The notes under the pieces: model-generated
Told to the model about the DNA's origin: nothing
The model's database searches: none
The model's input: the letters and a program-made list of their open reading frames with translations, nothing else
Assembly (NCBI RefSeq): GCF_002909445.1
Contig: NZ_PPXC01000015.1
Coordinates: 42,607-106,606 of the forward strand
Origin: Arthrobacter glacialis
Lineage (GTDB): Bacteria; Actinomycetota; Actinomycetes; Actinomycetales; Micrococcaceae
Direction of reading: 5' to 3'
DNA length: 64,000 nucleotides
Program-made: the position numbers and the translations under genes
Shown here: one piece after another, positions 8,919 through 17,972 of the stretch
How positions within the stretch are numbered: the first letter of the stretch is position 1
How the letters are laid out: the number at the start of each line of letters is the position of its first letter

Positions 8919-10404
8919 CTAGCTGCGACGCGTGGCTCCGGTCGCGGCCGGCAGGTGGTGCGAGTCTGAACGGGAAATACTGACGGCCGCCACGAGAAGG
9001 CCGAGAACCACTCCCACCAAGGTGTCAGCCACACGGTTCATGGCGGCGTCCGGGCCCAAATGGGTGCCCAGTCCCGTCATGATCAAGGCCATGGGTGTCA
9101 CGGCAATGGTGGTGAGCGTGTAGTTCCGCAGCACCAGCAGCTCCGCCGCGAATTGCAGCAGCACCACTATGGCTGCCGAGGGCCAAAAGCCCAGCGACAA
9201 GGACAGCAGGGCCACGGCCACCAGTGCACCGAGAACGTTGCCCACCAGCCGTTGGATGCCTCGCTGGACACTGATGCTGTAGTTCAAGCCCTGCAACGTG
9301 GCCACCGCACCCATGGATGCCCACAACGGATGACCCAGGCCGAGAGCCACGGCAACCCAGCCGGCCAGGGCAGAGGCCACTGCCATTCGCAACGCCTGGT
9401 GCAGGCTGGCCCTTGAAACCAGGCCTGCCCGCCCGACCGCGCGGAGCGTCGTGGCCGGTGTTGCAGCCCTGGGATCCCCAGCGGTGCCCGCCGCGAACTC
9501 CGGTGCCCGCCGCGAACTCCGGTGCGCGGCGGAACGTGCGCAGGGCCGCCTCGTGGCGGGCGAGGTTGGCCAGTGCGGCAGCGAAGGCGTCTGTGCCCAA
9601 GGCGGCCAGTGCTGCGTCCGCCTCATCCATCAGTGCTGACAGCTGGTTGGCCTGGCGCAGCACGGCGGCTGTCCGCGCGGACTGCCCAGACCGCGCCCGG
9701 ATACTCAGGGCAATGGTTGTCCGGGCGTTCGCGATGGCGGCCTGGGCGGCGGCACTGTTGCTCCCGTCGTCGTGCATGGCAATCCCGTCCTTGCGAAGGC
9801 GCCCGACGGCGGCAATGGCGCGGGCAGTTGCCAACCGGGCAGGCCCCAGCGGAAACACCAGCACGGGAGCCACCGCCACCACCCAACCCACCAGCGAGCC
9901 GATGCCCACGGCCGCGATAACGTGGGCTATCTCTGTTGGTGAGTGGGCGTAACCAGCGCCTGCCGAGGCGGCAAAGACTAAAATCACCGGGCCCGGTCCG
10001 GTGATGCCCAACGCCGTGAACAGGTGGGCGGCGCCCCCTGCGATGAGGGACAGCACCGCAATTTGAAGCCACAGCGGAGTGCCCACGGTGCCCAGCAGCG
10101 CGCCGACACCGGCCGCCATCAAGAGCCCCGCGGCCACCACCGCCAGCTGGCGTCCCAGCCGCCCATAGGACTGATAGCGGCCGAACGCCGACGTCAACGC
10201 TCCGAGCGCAGCCATGGCCGCGAGTTGATGATGGCCCAGCAAGCCCCCTGTCACGAGCACCAGCGTGGCCGCAATGCCCACCTTGATGGCCGGGGCAAGC
10301 AAGGCATCAGCCGGGCGCAGGCGCATCGAATTACGCCATGCTGACGGCGAAAAGGGGTGTACCAGGGCGGTGCCCCAGTGATGCAGTCGAACTGAAGTGG
10401 TCAT
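8919..10404 (-). pseudogene. FUSC/YccC-type membrane exporter, frameshifted by a 19-bp tandem duplication
   Basis: The product would be a fusaric-acid-resistance (FUSC) type inner-membrane protein: a hydrophobic N-terminal half (LLAPAIKVGIAATLVLVTGG onwards, about six segments), a soluble middle, and a second hydrophobic FUSC_2 half (WVAVALGLGHPLWASMGAVA). The frame is broken after LRTFRRAPEFAAGT: the next codons are out of frame because a 19-bp unit is duplicated at 9483-9520. Removing one copy joins both halves into a 488-residue protein with no other change. It starts at an ATG beside a 24-bp palindrome shared with the divergent MarR gene. It may be an assembly error, a recent null allele or a reversible switch. 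Confidence 0.85.
9483..9520. repeat. 19-bp perfect tandem duplication inside the FUSC gene
   Basis: GGTGCCCGCCGCGAACTCC occurs twice in a row (9483-9501, 9502-9520). Its length leaves a remainder of one when divided by three, so the extra copy shifts the reading frame of the surrounding gene. With one copy the downstream FUSC half comes back in frame. Confidence 0.93.
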
Positions 10405-10418
10405 CCATCAAGACTACA

Positions 10419-10442
10419 ATCTATTTTACTAGTAAAATAGAT
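10419..10442. promoter_or_regulatory. 24-bp perfect palindrome, probable MarR operator
   Basis: The core CTATTTTACTAGTAAAATAG (10421-10440) extends by two more paired bases on each side. It is much more AT-rich than its surroundings and sits between the divergent FUSC and MarR genes, 14 bp from the FUSC start codon. This is the expected place and form of the binding site for a MarR dimer that represses both genes. Confidence 0.75.
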
Positions 10443-10478
10443 ATGAACTATGTGAGTGTTGTCTCTAGACTGGTGACC

Positions 10479-10985
10479 ATGGAAAATTTCGCGGCACCCG
10501 GGGACTTTGTCGATGCTGCCCGGCAGGGTTGGGCGAAGGCCCGGCCCGAGCTTGATGTCTCCAGCATTGAGGTCATGGGCAGGATTACCCGCATCGGGGC
10601 GTTGGTGACACAGCGTGTGGAGCATGACCTGGCGCCGGAAGACATTACCCGGGCCGAATTCGACCTGCTGTGCACCCTGGCGCGCAGTGGCAGGCCCCTG
10701 CGCGCCAGCGAAGTGACGGCTGCCACCATGCTCAGTGGCGCGTCCACCACCAAGAATGCCGACAGGCTGGCCCGGCGCGGCCTCATCGAGCGCCTGCCCT
10801 CCGAGCGGGATGGGCGTGTGGTACTTCTGCAACTGACCGCGGACGGCCATGCCTTGGTGGACAGGACGTTCCCCAATTTTCTGGCGCGGGATCAGGAACT
10901 ATTGTCCGGATTGACTGCCCGCGAGCAGGCCGCCCTGGCGGAATTGCTGCGCAAGGTGGCCATGAACCTCGAGGTCCGGCACTAG
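10479..10985 (+). CDS. MarR-family transcriptional regulator
   Basis: This encodes a 168-residue winged-helix regulator. The DNA-binding part includes LRASEVTAATMLSGASTTKN as helix-turn-helix and RLPSERDGRVVLLQLTADG as wing. The ATG at 10479 gives the family-normal N-terminus; an in-frame ATG at 10443 would add 12 residues and abuts the palindrome. Neither has a good ribosome site, so a nearly leaderless message is possible. It is divergent from the FUSC exporter, suggesting that it represses that gene in response to an aromatic compound; this is inference from context. Its stop overlaps the convergent epimerase-like gene by 4 nt. Confidence 0.87.
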   Translation: MENFAAPGDFVDAARQGWAKARPELDVSSIEVMGRITRIGALVTQRVEHDLAPEDITRAEFDLLCTLARSGRPLRASEVTAATMLSGASTTKNADRLARRGLIERLPSERDGRVVLLQLTADGHALVDRTFPNFLARDQELLSGLTAREQAALAELLRKVAMNLEVRH

Positions 10986-11956
10986 GCCCGATCCCGCCAC
11001 CACTGGACTGTGGCCCGCGCCGCCGTGCCCAGCGGGGTGGGTTCCAATCCCAGCGCCGCTTGGCTGGCCTTTGAATCCATGACGAAGGGTTCCTGAAACT
11101 GGTACAGGGTCTCGGCCAGCTCGCGCATGTCGGTGGAAACGATCCCTGCTGCCCTGATGACCCACCCCGGAACGGCGCTGACCTTGGGGGTGGCTACTCC
11201 GGCGGCCGCGGCAAACGCTTCGGCAAGGTCACGTTGGGACAGTGCGGGGTTGCTAGGTGCGTGAAGCACCGTGTTCCAGACCGACGGCGTGGCTGCCGCC
11301 CGGATCATGGCGGCAGCCAGGTCCGGAACATAAGTGAACGAGTGGGGCGCGTTGGCGCTGCCCACCACCTGCAGGCGCTTGCCGGACAGTATCCGTGGCA
11401 CCATGCGGTCGCCGGCGTGGGCCATGAGCACCTGCGGCCCAAAGAAGTCCGACGCCACAACACTGACAGTTGGTGTATCTGAGGCCGCGCGGGCTTGCAG
11501 CAGGGCCGTCCTGACACCGCGTTTGCCGCCGGTTGCTTCCTTGGTGCTGCGCTCAGTCATTGGCTCTTTGGGGTGGCTGTAGGAGTACAAGCTCTCCGGG
11601 AAAACCACCACGGCGCCCACCTCACCGGCGGTGTTGAGCACCACCTGTTCAGCCTCCGGCAACTCCCGCTCCCACACCCGAGCGTTGTACTTGGAGCCAT
11701 GGATGCAGTGGAAAACGGTGTCCACCTCCGTCATGGCGGCCCGGAGCTGATGTGCCTGGCTTACGTCTGCGCGTTGCTTTTGGATCAGTGGGTGCTCGGG
11801 TCCTGACCCTGAGCGGGTGAGGATGCGAACCCTGTGCCCGGCGTCGGCCAGCTGCGTGGCAATAGTCCAGCCGACCGGGCCGGCGCCGGTGACCAATTTG
11901 ACGGCCGGGGAGGGTGCCGGGTTGATGAAATCGTGGACTGGATGGCTGGTATTCAT
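10982..11956 (-). CDS. NAD(P)-dependent epimerase/NmrA-like oxidoreductase
   Basis: This 324-residue Rossmann-fold protein belongs to the extended/atypical SDR group. The dinucleotide loop is VTGAGPVGWTIATQLADAG, an unusual variant in that GxxGxxG reads GAGPVGW. Segments such as FPESLYSYSHPKEPMTERS (with an SYS-YxxP pattern instead of the typical YxxxK) are seen in the atypical NAD-dependent epimerase family. The substrate is unknown. It lies divergent to a TetR gene with a strong operator between, so it is probably the TetR-controlled gene. Confidence 0.78.
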   Translation of the reverse strand: MNTSHPVHDFINPAPSPAVKLVTGAGPVGWTIATQLADAGHRVRILTRSGSGPEHPLIQKQRADVSQAHQLRAAMTEVDTVFHCIHGSKYNARVWERELPEAEQVVLNTAGEVGAVVVFPESLYSYSHPKEPMTERSTKEATGGKRGVRTALLQARAASDTPTVSVVASDFFGPQVLMAHAGDRMVPRILSGKRLQVVGSANAPHSFTYVPDLAAAMIRAAATPSVWNTVLHAPSNPALSQRDLAEAFAAAAGVATPKVSAVPGWVIRAAGIVSTDMRELAETLYQFQEPFVMDSKASQAALGLEPTPLGTAARATVQWWRDRA

Positions 11957-11982
11957 GACATGGTCCTTTGTGTGAGAAAAAA

Positions 11983-11999
11983 CGAGAGCGATGCTCTCG
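11983..11999. promoter_or_regulatory. 17-bp palindrome, probable TetR operator
   Basis: CGAGAGCGATGCTCTCG consists of two perfect 7-bp half sites around GAT. It lies 27 bp upstream of the epimerase-like gene and about 90 bp upstream of the TetR gene. Sites of this GAGAGC/GCTCTC form are common for TetR-family proteins in actinobacteria. Confidence 0.72.
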
Positions 12000-12087
12000 C
12001 TTTAACTATCTCGCCCCGGGCTTGTCCCTGTCAAGAGCAGTGCTCACTTAAGTTGACGGTGGTCTCCATAGTGCGCAGTATGGTGTC

Positions 12088-12786
12088 ATGACACAAACAC
12101 CCCGGGAACGTGCGCGGCTACAAACCATGTCTGAGATTCTCAGCATTGGACGCCAGCATCTGGCGGTTCATGGTGCGGCGGGGCTGTCGCTGCGGGCCGT
12201 GGCGCGGGATCTTGGCGTGGTTTCCTCGGCGGTCTACAGATACGTCAAGAGCCGGGACGAGCTCCTGACCTTGTTGCTTGTGGATGGGTACAACGCCCTG
12301 GGTGACGCCGTGGACCACGCCGTGAACCAGGTCCCAGCCGATGATTTTGCGGCGCAATTCCGGGCGCTTGGCGGGGCCGTCAGGGAGTGGGCGGTGGCCG
12401 AACCTGCACGCTATGGACTGCTTTTTGGCTCACCCGTGCCAGGATATGAGGCCCCCTCCGAGCAGACCACTGGGCCCGGCACACGCGTCATTGTCCAGCT
12501 GGTGCGGATCATCGAGGGAGCCCACCGGGCTGGCGCACTGCGGGAGGTGGCGCGGGCCCCTGTGCCGGACCCCCGCCTCGCTGCCGACTTCGCAGCCATC
12601 CGCGAAGAGATGGGGTTGAGCGTCCCTGACGACGTCCTGGCCCGGGGGGTCCTGGTGTGGGCTGCTGTGTTCGGCGCCGTCAACTTTGAGGTTTTCGGCC
12701 AGTACGGGCGCGCAACCTTCAGCGACCCAGCAGCACTTTTTGAGTTGCACCTGGCGGCCTTGGCTGAGACGGCTGGCCTCAGCTAG
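12088..12786 (+). CDS. TetR/AcrR-family regulator with WHG-type C-terminal domain
   Basis: This encodes a 232-residue regulator. The helix-turn-helix lies at about residues 15-60 (LSLRAVARDLGVVSSAVYRY then VKSRDELLTLLL). The ligand domain with ARYGLLFGSPVPGYEAP is characteristic of the WHG-domain TetR subfamily, whose members usually guard SDR or transporter genes. The start is an ATG at 12088. The palindrome at 11983-11999 is the likely binding site, which would make this an autoregulated repressor of the divergent epimerase-like gene. Confidence 0.9.
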   Translation: MTQTPRERARLQTMSEILSIGRQHLAVHGAAGLSLRAVARDLGVVSSAVYRYVKSRDELLTLLLVDGYNALGDAVDHAVNQVPADDFAAQFRALGGAVREWAVAEPARYGLLFGSPVPGYEAPSEQTTGPGTRVIVQLVRIIEGAHRAGALREVARAPVPDPRLAADFAAIREEMGLSVPDDVLARGVLVWAAVFGAVNFEVFGQYGRATFSDPAALFELHLAALAETAGLS

Positions 12787-12802
12787 CTCGACAGCCAGCC
12801 AG

Positions 12803-12862
12803 GGCGTGCCAAACGGGTGAGGGCCCATGAAATTTCATGCGCCGTCACCCGTTTGGCACGCC
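12803..12862. repeat. Palindromic repeat element, copy 1 (54-bp core)
   Basis: Perfect 18-bp arms (12803-12820 and 12845-12862) enclose a loop that itself contains the palindrome CATGAAATTTCATG. The inner 54 bp (12806-12859) recur at 22294-22347 with the same length and only a few changes. Both copies lie between convergent genes (here TetR and thiE), so a role as a bidirectional transcription terminator or a REP-type element is plausible. Confidence 0.85.
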
Positions 12863-12884
12863 GCCAGCTTCAGCGTCGCGAAAG

Positions 12885-13565
12885 CTACCCCAGCGCGGGC
12901 AGCCGGGACAGCAATTCCTGCGCGGCCGCCGTCGGATCTTCAGCCTGCGTGATGGCCCGCACCACCACAATCCGTGAGGCTCCAGCCGCCACCACCTGGT
13001 CAACGTTGGAAAGATCTACCCCACCAATGGCAAACCACGGCTTGGACGTGCCCAGCGAGGCTGCGTGTTCCAGCATGGACAGGCCGACGGCGGCCCGGCC
13101 GGGCTTGGTGGGGGTGGCCCACAGCGGCCCCACACAGAAGTAGTCGGCGTTGGCGTTGGCGGCGGCAGCTGAAATTTGGGCAGGATCGTGACTGGACAAC
13201 CCCATCGACACGGAGCCGCCCAGCAGGGACCGCGCGGCCGGCAGGGGCAGATCCTTTTGGCCCACATGGAACACCGGCGCACCGCTGAGCATGGCAATGT
13301 CTGCCCTGTCATTGACCGCCCATAATTTGCCGCATTCTTCGGCCACAGAGCGAAACACGCTCAACAATTCCAGCTCTTCGCCGGCCTCAATGGATTTGTC
13401 GCGGAGCTGAATGATATCCACCCCGCCGGCATAGGCGGCACGCAAAAAATCGGCAAAATCGCCTTGTTCCTTCCGCGCATCCGTGCACAAATACAGCCGG
13501 GCGGTGGCCAATGTGGGGGTGGATGGTGCGGGTGTGGGGTCATAAGTGATGGAATGGCTGCTCAT
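12885..13565 (-). CDS. thiE: Thiamine-phosphate synthase
   Basis: ThiE joins the pyrimidine diphosphate and thiazole phosphate halves to make thiamine phosphate in the cytoplasm. The 226-residue TIM barrel shows [19 protein letters not shown] (phosphate and metal region), [19 protein letters not shown], and [10 protein letters not shown], then [20 protein letters not shown] and PWFAIGGVD, all standard ThiE blocks. The N-terminal 20 residues are a proline-rich extension. It is divergent from the TPP riboswitch-controlled thiO-thiS-thiG and is not itself downstream of that switch. Confidence 0.94.
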   Translation of the reverse strand: MSSHSITYDPTPAPSTPTLATARLYLCTDARKEQGDFADFLRAAYAGGVDIIQLRDKSIEAGEELELLSVFRSVAEECGKLWAVNDRADIAMLSGAPVFHVGQKDLPLPAARSLLGGSVSMGLSSHDPAQISAAAANANADYFCVGPLWATPTKPGRAAVGLSMLEHAASLGTSKPWFAIGGVDLSNVDQVVAAGASRIVVVRAITQAEDPTAAAQELLSRLPALG

Positions 13566-13585
13566 ATCTCATAGACTAATGCAGT

Positions 13586-13692
13586 ACCGCGGGAGCCAGG
13601 GATGCTGGCTGAGAGGGCGCCGACTGCGCCGACCGAAATACGTCCGCAAGGACGTGGAACCTGATCCGGCTCATACCGGCGTAGGGAAGGAG
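13586..13692 (+). ncRNA. TPP riboswitch (THI element)
   Basis: The conserved THI-element blocks occur in order: CGCGGGAGCCAGGG, GGCTGAGAGGGCG, GACCG, then GGAACCTGATCCGGCTCATA and CCGGCGTAGGGAAGG. The 3' end contains the AAGGAG ribosome-binding sequence of the following thiO gene. Ligand binding would therefore be expected to hide that site and block translation when thiamine pyrophosphate is plentiful. No separate terminator is visible between switch and gene. Confidence 0.95.
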
Positions 13693-13698
13693 CCTCTA

Positions 13699-14955
13699 GT
13701 GCTGCACACCGTGCCGCAAATTATCACCACCGATGTAGCCATCATTGGCGGCGGAATTGTGGGCCTCGGCATTGCCGCAGAAGCCCAACGCGCAGGCCAT
13801 GCCGTCACCATCATTGACCCGGCGCCGGCCACGGGTGCCACCTTTGCCGCCGCCGGAATGCTGGCGCCCGTCAGTGAACTTCACTACCAAGAAGAAGACC
13901 TGCTGGAGCTGACGCTGGCCGCCTCAGCGCGGTGGCCCGAGTTCCTGGCAGCCCTGCCCGCCGGCAGCAAGACCGGATTCAGTGCAGCCCCAACACTTGT
14001 TTTGGGTGCCGACCCGGCAGACCGGAAGTCGCTGTCAGATCTGCGCGATGTCCAGAAACGGCACGGCTTGAGCGTCACTGCCTTGACCATCCGCGAGGCC
14101 CGCGCCCAGGAACCCATGGTGGGTCCGCACATATCCTGCGCCTACACGGTGGATGCGGACCACAGCGTTGATCCCCGGGCGCTGGCCGAAACCCTGCGCC
14201 GCCAACTCCTGCAGACGGCTGCGGCGCACGGCCGCCCAGCCGCGGAGGACACCTTTGTGGCCCAATCCGCTGTGGGCCTGATGCACCAAGACCCCGGCAA
14301 CACCCACTCCGCCGTGACAGGTGTTGCCCTGGCCGATGGCAGGGAGGTGCGCGCAATGGAGGTCATCGTCGCCAACGCCCTCGGCGCCCCAAAACTGGAC
14401 GGGCTGCCGGAAGGACTGAAGCTTCCTGTGCGCGCAGTCTACGGGGACATTCTTCGGCTGAAGGTTCCACAACATTTGCGGCCGCTGACCACCGCCACCA
14501 TTCGAGGATTGGTACGCGGGCTGCCCGTGTACATTGTGCCGCGCGAGGACGGCACAGTGGTGATTGGTGCCAGCAGCCGGGAAGACGGCTCGCCCGGAGT
14601 TAGTGCCGGGGGAGTGCACCAGCTCCTGCGCGACGCCCAGGTGCTGGTACCGGCAGTGGCAGAACTGGAATTGCTGGAAACCACTGCACGGGCCAGGCCA
14701 GGCACCCCCGACAACGCACCCTTGCTGGGCCGCGTTGCCGGCGCCGACGGGAAGGACATCCAAGGGCTCATCATTGCCACAGGGTTTTTCCGCCACGGTG
14801 TGCTGCTCACGCCCATGGCGGCACTCATTGCCCGGCAACTGCTGGGTGGGATCACGGATCTGGCGTGGACACGCTTCCGCCCGGACAGGTTCTCACCCGC
14901 CCTGCAGCCAGCCCACCACGAGCCACCCCCAAACAGCCATCAGGAGACACCATGA
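13699..14955 (+). CDS. thiO: Glycine oxidase ThiO
   Basis: ThiO oxidises glycine to the dehydroglycine used in thiazole synthesis by ThiG. The 418-residue FAD protein has the Rossmann motif IIGGGIVGLGIAAEAQRAG near its N-terminus, the segment GATFAAAGMLAPVSELHY typical of ThiO, and the C-terminal RPGTPDNAPLLG with the flavin-contacting TGFFRHGVLLTP. I use the GTG at 13699, directly after the riboswitch AAGGAG; an upstream extension in frame would run through the riboswitch. The stop overlaps thiS by 4 nt. Confidence 0.93.
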   Translation: MLHTVPQIITTDVAIIGGGIVGLGIAAEAQRAGHAVTIIDPAPATGATFAAAGMLAPVSELHYQEEDLLELTLAASARWPEFLAALPAGSKTGFSAAPTLVLGADPADRKSLSDLRDVQKRHGLSVTALTIREARAQEPMVGPHISCAYTVDADHSVDPRALAETLRRQLLQTAAAHGRPAAEDTFVAQSAVGLMHQDPGNTHSAVTGVALADGREVRAMEVIVANALGAPKLDGLPEGLKLPVRAVYGDILRLKVPQHLRPLTTATIRGLVRGLPVYIVPREDGTVVIGASSREDGSPGVSAGGVHQLLRDAQVLVPAVAELELLETTARARPGTPDNAPLLGRVAGADGKDIQGLIIATGFFRHGVLLTPMAALIARQLLGGITDLAWTRFRPDRFSPALQPAHHEPPPNSHQETP

Positions 14956-15191
14956 GCACCATCCAACTCAACGGCAGCGCCCACCCGTACGTTGCCGGCA
15001 CCACCGTTGCCGAGCTGGTAACAGCCATGACGGGCCGGGTCCTGTTGGCCTCAGGTCAGGCGGCCGACGGCGGCCGGCTGGGCGTCGCTGTGGCCCGCAA
15101 CTCAGGCATTGTGCCGCGCAGCCAATGGGCAGCCACACCCCTTGAGCTCCATGATGAGCTTGAGATCGTCACAGCCGTTCAAGGCGGCTAG
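14952..15191 (+). CDS. thiS: Sulfur carrier protein ThiS
   Basis: ThiS carries sulfur as a C-terminal thiocarboxylate for thiazole formation. The 79-residue product ends in the required Gly-Gly (VTAVQGG). It starts at ATG 14952 overlapping thiO, with AGGAG just upstream. It is slightly longer than the usual 65-67 residues because of an insertion around RVLLASGQAADGGRLG. The adenylating enzyme is not adjacent; moeZ at 18.7 kb or another ThiF-like protein may serve. Confidence 0.93.
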   Translation: MSTIQLNGSAHPYVAGTTVAELVTAMTGRVLLASGQAADGGRLGVAVARNSGIVPRSQWAATPLELHDELEIVTAVQGG

Positions 15192-15237
15192 GGCATTTTT
15201 TGGCGGCCCCAGCATCCTCCCTCAATCTTGAAAGTGA

Positions 15238-16044
<807 letters not shown>

Positions 16045-16067
16045 GCGTCTACTGTAAGGATCGTGCC

Positions 16068-16403
16068 ATGGCTGCCCCGGACGATGTGCTGACCAAGACC
16101 CAGATCGACACCGAACTCTCAACACTGCCCCACTGGCGCTTCACAGGTGAGCTGCGCACTGTGCTGAAATGTCCGACGTCGGCCATCGCCTTGGACTTGT
16201 TCGCCGCCATTGGGGAGGCGGCCCAGAAGGCCAATCACCACCCGGATGTTGACTGGCGCTACGACACCTTGTTCATTTCCACCTGCTCGCACGACGCCGG
16301 GGGGCAGGTGACCGCGCGCGACGTCGCCTTGGCGCGGCGTATTTCCCTGGCTGCCACGGCGGCAGGGGCTGTGGCCAAGCCGGAGCTGATCCGCGGCGGG
16401 TAG
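16068..16403 (+). CDS. phhB: 4a-hydroxytetrahydrobiopterin dehydratase (PCD)
   Basis: This 111-residue protein has the pterin-4a-carbinolamine dehydratase signature ANHHPDVDWRYDTLFI followed by SHDAGGQVTARDVALARRI. The family recycles oxidised pterin cofactor for aromatic amino acid hydroxylases; a related role in molybdopterin or folate metabolism is possible in bacteria without such hydroxylases. It begins 23 bp after thiG and may be co-transcribed with it, although I see no biochemical link. Confidence 0.9.
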   Translation: MAAPDDVLTKTQIDTELSTLPHWRFTGELRTVLKCPTSAIALDLFAAIGEAAQKANHHPDVDWRYDTLFISTCSHDAGGQVTARDVALARRISLAATAAGAVAKPELIRGG

Positions 16404-16421
16404 GGGAGAGGCTCGCGGCTT

Positions 16422-17297
16422 TTACTTCTGAATGGGGTGCTCGCCGCTCAAACTGATGGTCTGATTGGCCTGCAGTTCACCGCTTGGATGGTCTGTGTAG
16501 GCAAACCATGCCGGGGTGCTGTTGTCGAGGGGGCGGTTGGCGTGGAGCAGCTGCACTATTTCAAGATTGAAGCGGGCGGCAACTTGGCTGTCAATATCCC
16601 CTGCCGCTGTGGTGTAGCTCAGGGGGACGTCGTTGCTGTCCGCGGTGAAGGGTCCTTGCGCGCCACGGATCGTGAGCTCATTGGGCATCAACGCGATCTT
16701 GGTGCCTGCGGGGATGGTTGAGCCTTGGGGCAGGAAGCGGTTGTAGCGCAACAAGGCTTCAGTGCTTATCCGGAACTGGTAGCCCAAACTGTCAAAAGTG
16801 TCGCCGTCGACCGTGGTGTAGAAGATCGGCGCACCTTCATGGTTTTTGACGGTGGGACCGGTCCCCGAGTTGATATCGACAGGCTTGACCTGGAGGGCAA
16901 CGACGTCCTCCAGGTGCAGGAAATAGTTCACACCCACCGTGTGCACTCCAGAAACCTTGTTGGCCTTGGCCAAGTGCTGTGCACTGATGCCAAAGCGCAA
17001 TTGAATGCCCTCAGTCGTATCGTCCTGAACCACTGTGTAGTTCTCCGGGACGCCACTGGCATCCAACGTGACTTGACCCATGGCGCCGGGAATCGGAGGC
17101 GACGGGCTCGGTTTCATGTCCAACGCCGCAGGCAGTGCGCCGCCCGAAGGAGCCAGACTGCCCGGTAGCGCTGCACTTTTCAAGGATGCGGTGCTGGAAG
17201 CCGATGTGCTTGGTCCCGGCTCATCCATCGCGACGGTACACGAGGTGGTCGTGAACGCAATCAGTACTGCGCTGAGAACCACAACCGAACGAGGCAT
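16422..17297 (-). CDS. Secreted lipoprotein with LysM-like repeats
   Basis: This 291-residue protein has an N-terminal signal peptide ending in a lipobox (AFTTTSC), so it is probably anchored outside the membrane. After a Ser/Ala/Pro-rich linker, three LysM-like segments begin with YTVVQDDTTEG, FYTTVDGDTFDS and YTTAAGDIDSQV, each followed by a helix ending in an N (ANKV, YNRF, ANRP). LysM repeats bind peptidoglycan. The start is an ATG after GGGGG; a TTG one codon upstream is possible. It is followed downstream only by the convergent pterin dehydratase. The third repeat is the most divergent. Confidence 0.75.
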   Translation of the reverse strand: MPRSVVVLSAVLIAFTTTSCTVAMDEPGPSTSASSTASLKSAALPGSLAPSGGALPAALDMKPSPSPPIPGAMGQVTLDASGVPENYTVVQDDTTEGIQLRFGISAQHLAKANKVSGVHTVGVNYFLHLEDVVALQVKPVDINSGTGPTVKNHEGAPIFYTTVDGDTFDSLGYQFRISTEALLRYNRFLPQGSTIPAGTKIALMPNELTIRGAQGPFTADSNDVPLSYTTAAGDIDSQVAARFNLEIVQLLHANRPLDNSTPAWFAYTDHPSGELQANQTISLSGEHPIQK

Positions 17298-17333
17298 CAA
17301 ATTTCCCCCAATGGAAATCTCTCGAGGTGAGAG

Positions 17334-17639
17334 TTAGTGCATCTGCAAAATTGCCGTGGTCCTTGCCACCTGCGCGGAATGGCGGGCGCGTCCCACCAAA
17401 CCGGCAGTGGCCCAGGCAGCGGCACCGCCAACGGCAATGGAAAGGACCCATGGGATCCAGGCGGTGGCGCTGTCATTGCCCAAACCAAGGGCCATGGTGA
17501 TGATCCAGACAAGAAGGGACGAGGCAATGGCGGCACCTGCTGGAAGTGCTGCGCCAAAAGTGGAGCGGTACTGATCCACGGCCCACGCTATGGCGCCCAG
17601 AGCGCCAGTAGTTAGGGCAATAATGATCAAAGCAACCAT
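17334..17639 (-). CDS. Small membrane protein, unknown function
   Basis: This 101-residue product has three hydrophobic segments (LIIIALTTGALGAIAWAV; an alanine-rich middle with VWIITMALG; VLSIAVGGAAAWATAG) and a short charged tail. I do not recognise a family. It lies 46 bp downstream of the DUF3107 gene and 36 bp upstream of the LysM lipoprotein on the same strand, so the three may form one transcript. Codon-position GC bias looks like the neighbours, which supports it as real. Confidence 0.62.
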   Translation of the reverse strand: MVALIIIALTTGALGAIAWAVDQYRSTFGAALPAGAAIASSLLVWIITMALGLGNDSATAWIPWVLSIAVGGAAAWATAGLVGRARHSAQVARTTAILQMH

Positions 17640-17685
17640 GAAAATTCCGTCTCTATCTATCTGGATTTTGCGTCTTGTGGGGTGC

Positions 17686-17910
17686 TTAGAGCGCGCCGAA
17701 GCCTACGCTGCGAGCCTTCTCGCCACCCAATTCAACGTACCCCAGGCTGTTGCCGGGAACAATGACAAGCCGGCCCTTTTCGTCTTTAAGACGCAGATCG
17801 GTGCCTTTGGTCATTGCCTCGGAAACCAGAGCAGCGACGTCGTCCGCGCTTTGCTCGGATTCAAGGACGATTTCACGGCTGATGTGTTGGATGCCGATCT
17901 TGATTTCCAC
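17686..17910 (-). CDS. DUF3107 family protein
   Basis: This 74-residue protein matches DUF3107: MEIKIGIQHISREIVLESEQ at the start, a central DDVAALVSEAM, and the C-terminal GRLVIVPGNSLGYVELG. I pick the GTG at 17910, preceded by CAGGAG, because homologues begin with this strand; an in-frame ATG lies six codons upstream. The function is unknown. The gene sits beside a TetR regulator and moeZ, an arrangement I recall from mycobacteria (Rv3208A-Rv3208-moeB1). Confidence 0.85.
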   Translation of the reverse strand: MEIKIGIQHISREIVLESEQSADDVAALVSEAMTKGTDLRLKDEKGRLVIVPGNSLGYVELGGEKARSVGFGAL

Positions 17911-17972
17911 AGATGTCTCCTGGTGCAAACTAAAGGCCTAATAGATGTACCCACCACTCTAGGGGCAGGTGC

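Noticed and set aside
13546-13698. An N-terminal extension of thiO through the riboswitch
   Set aside because: The extension is encoded by conserved riboswitch sequence and would destroy its function; the GTG at 13699 has the proper ribosome site.
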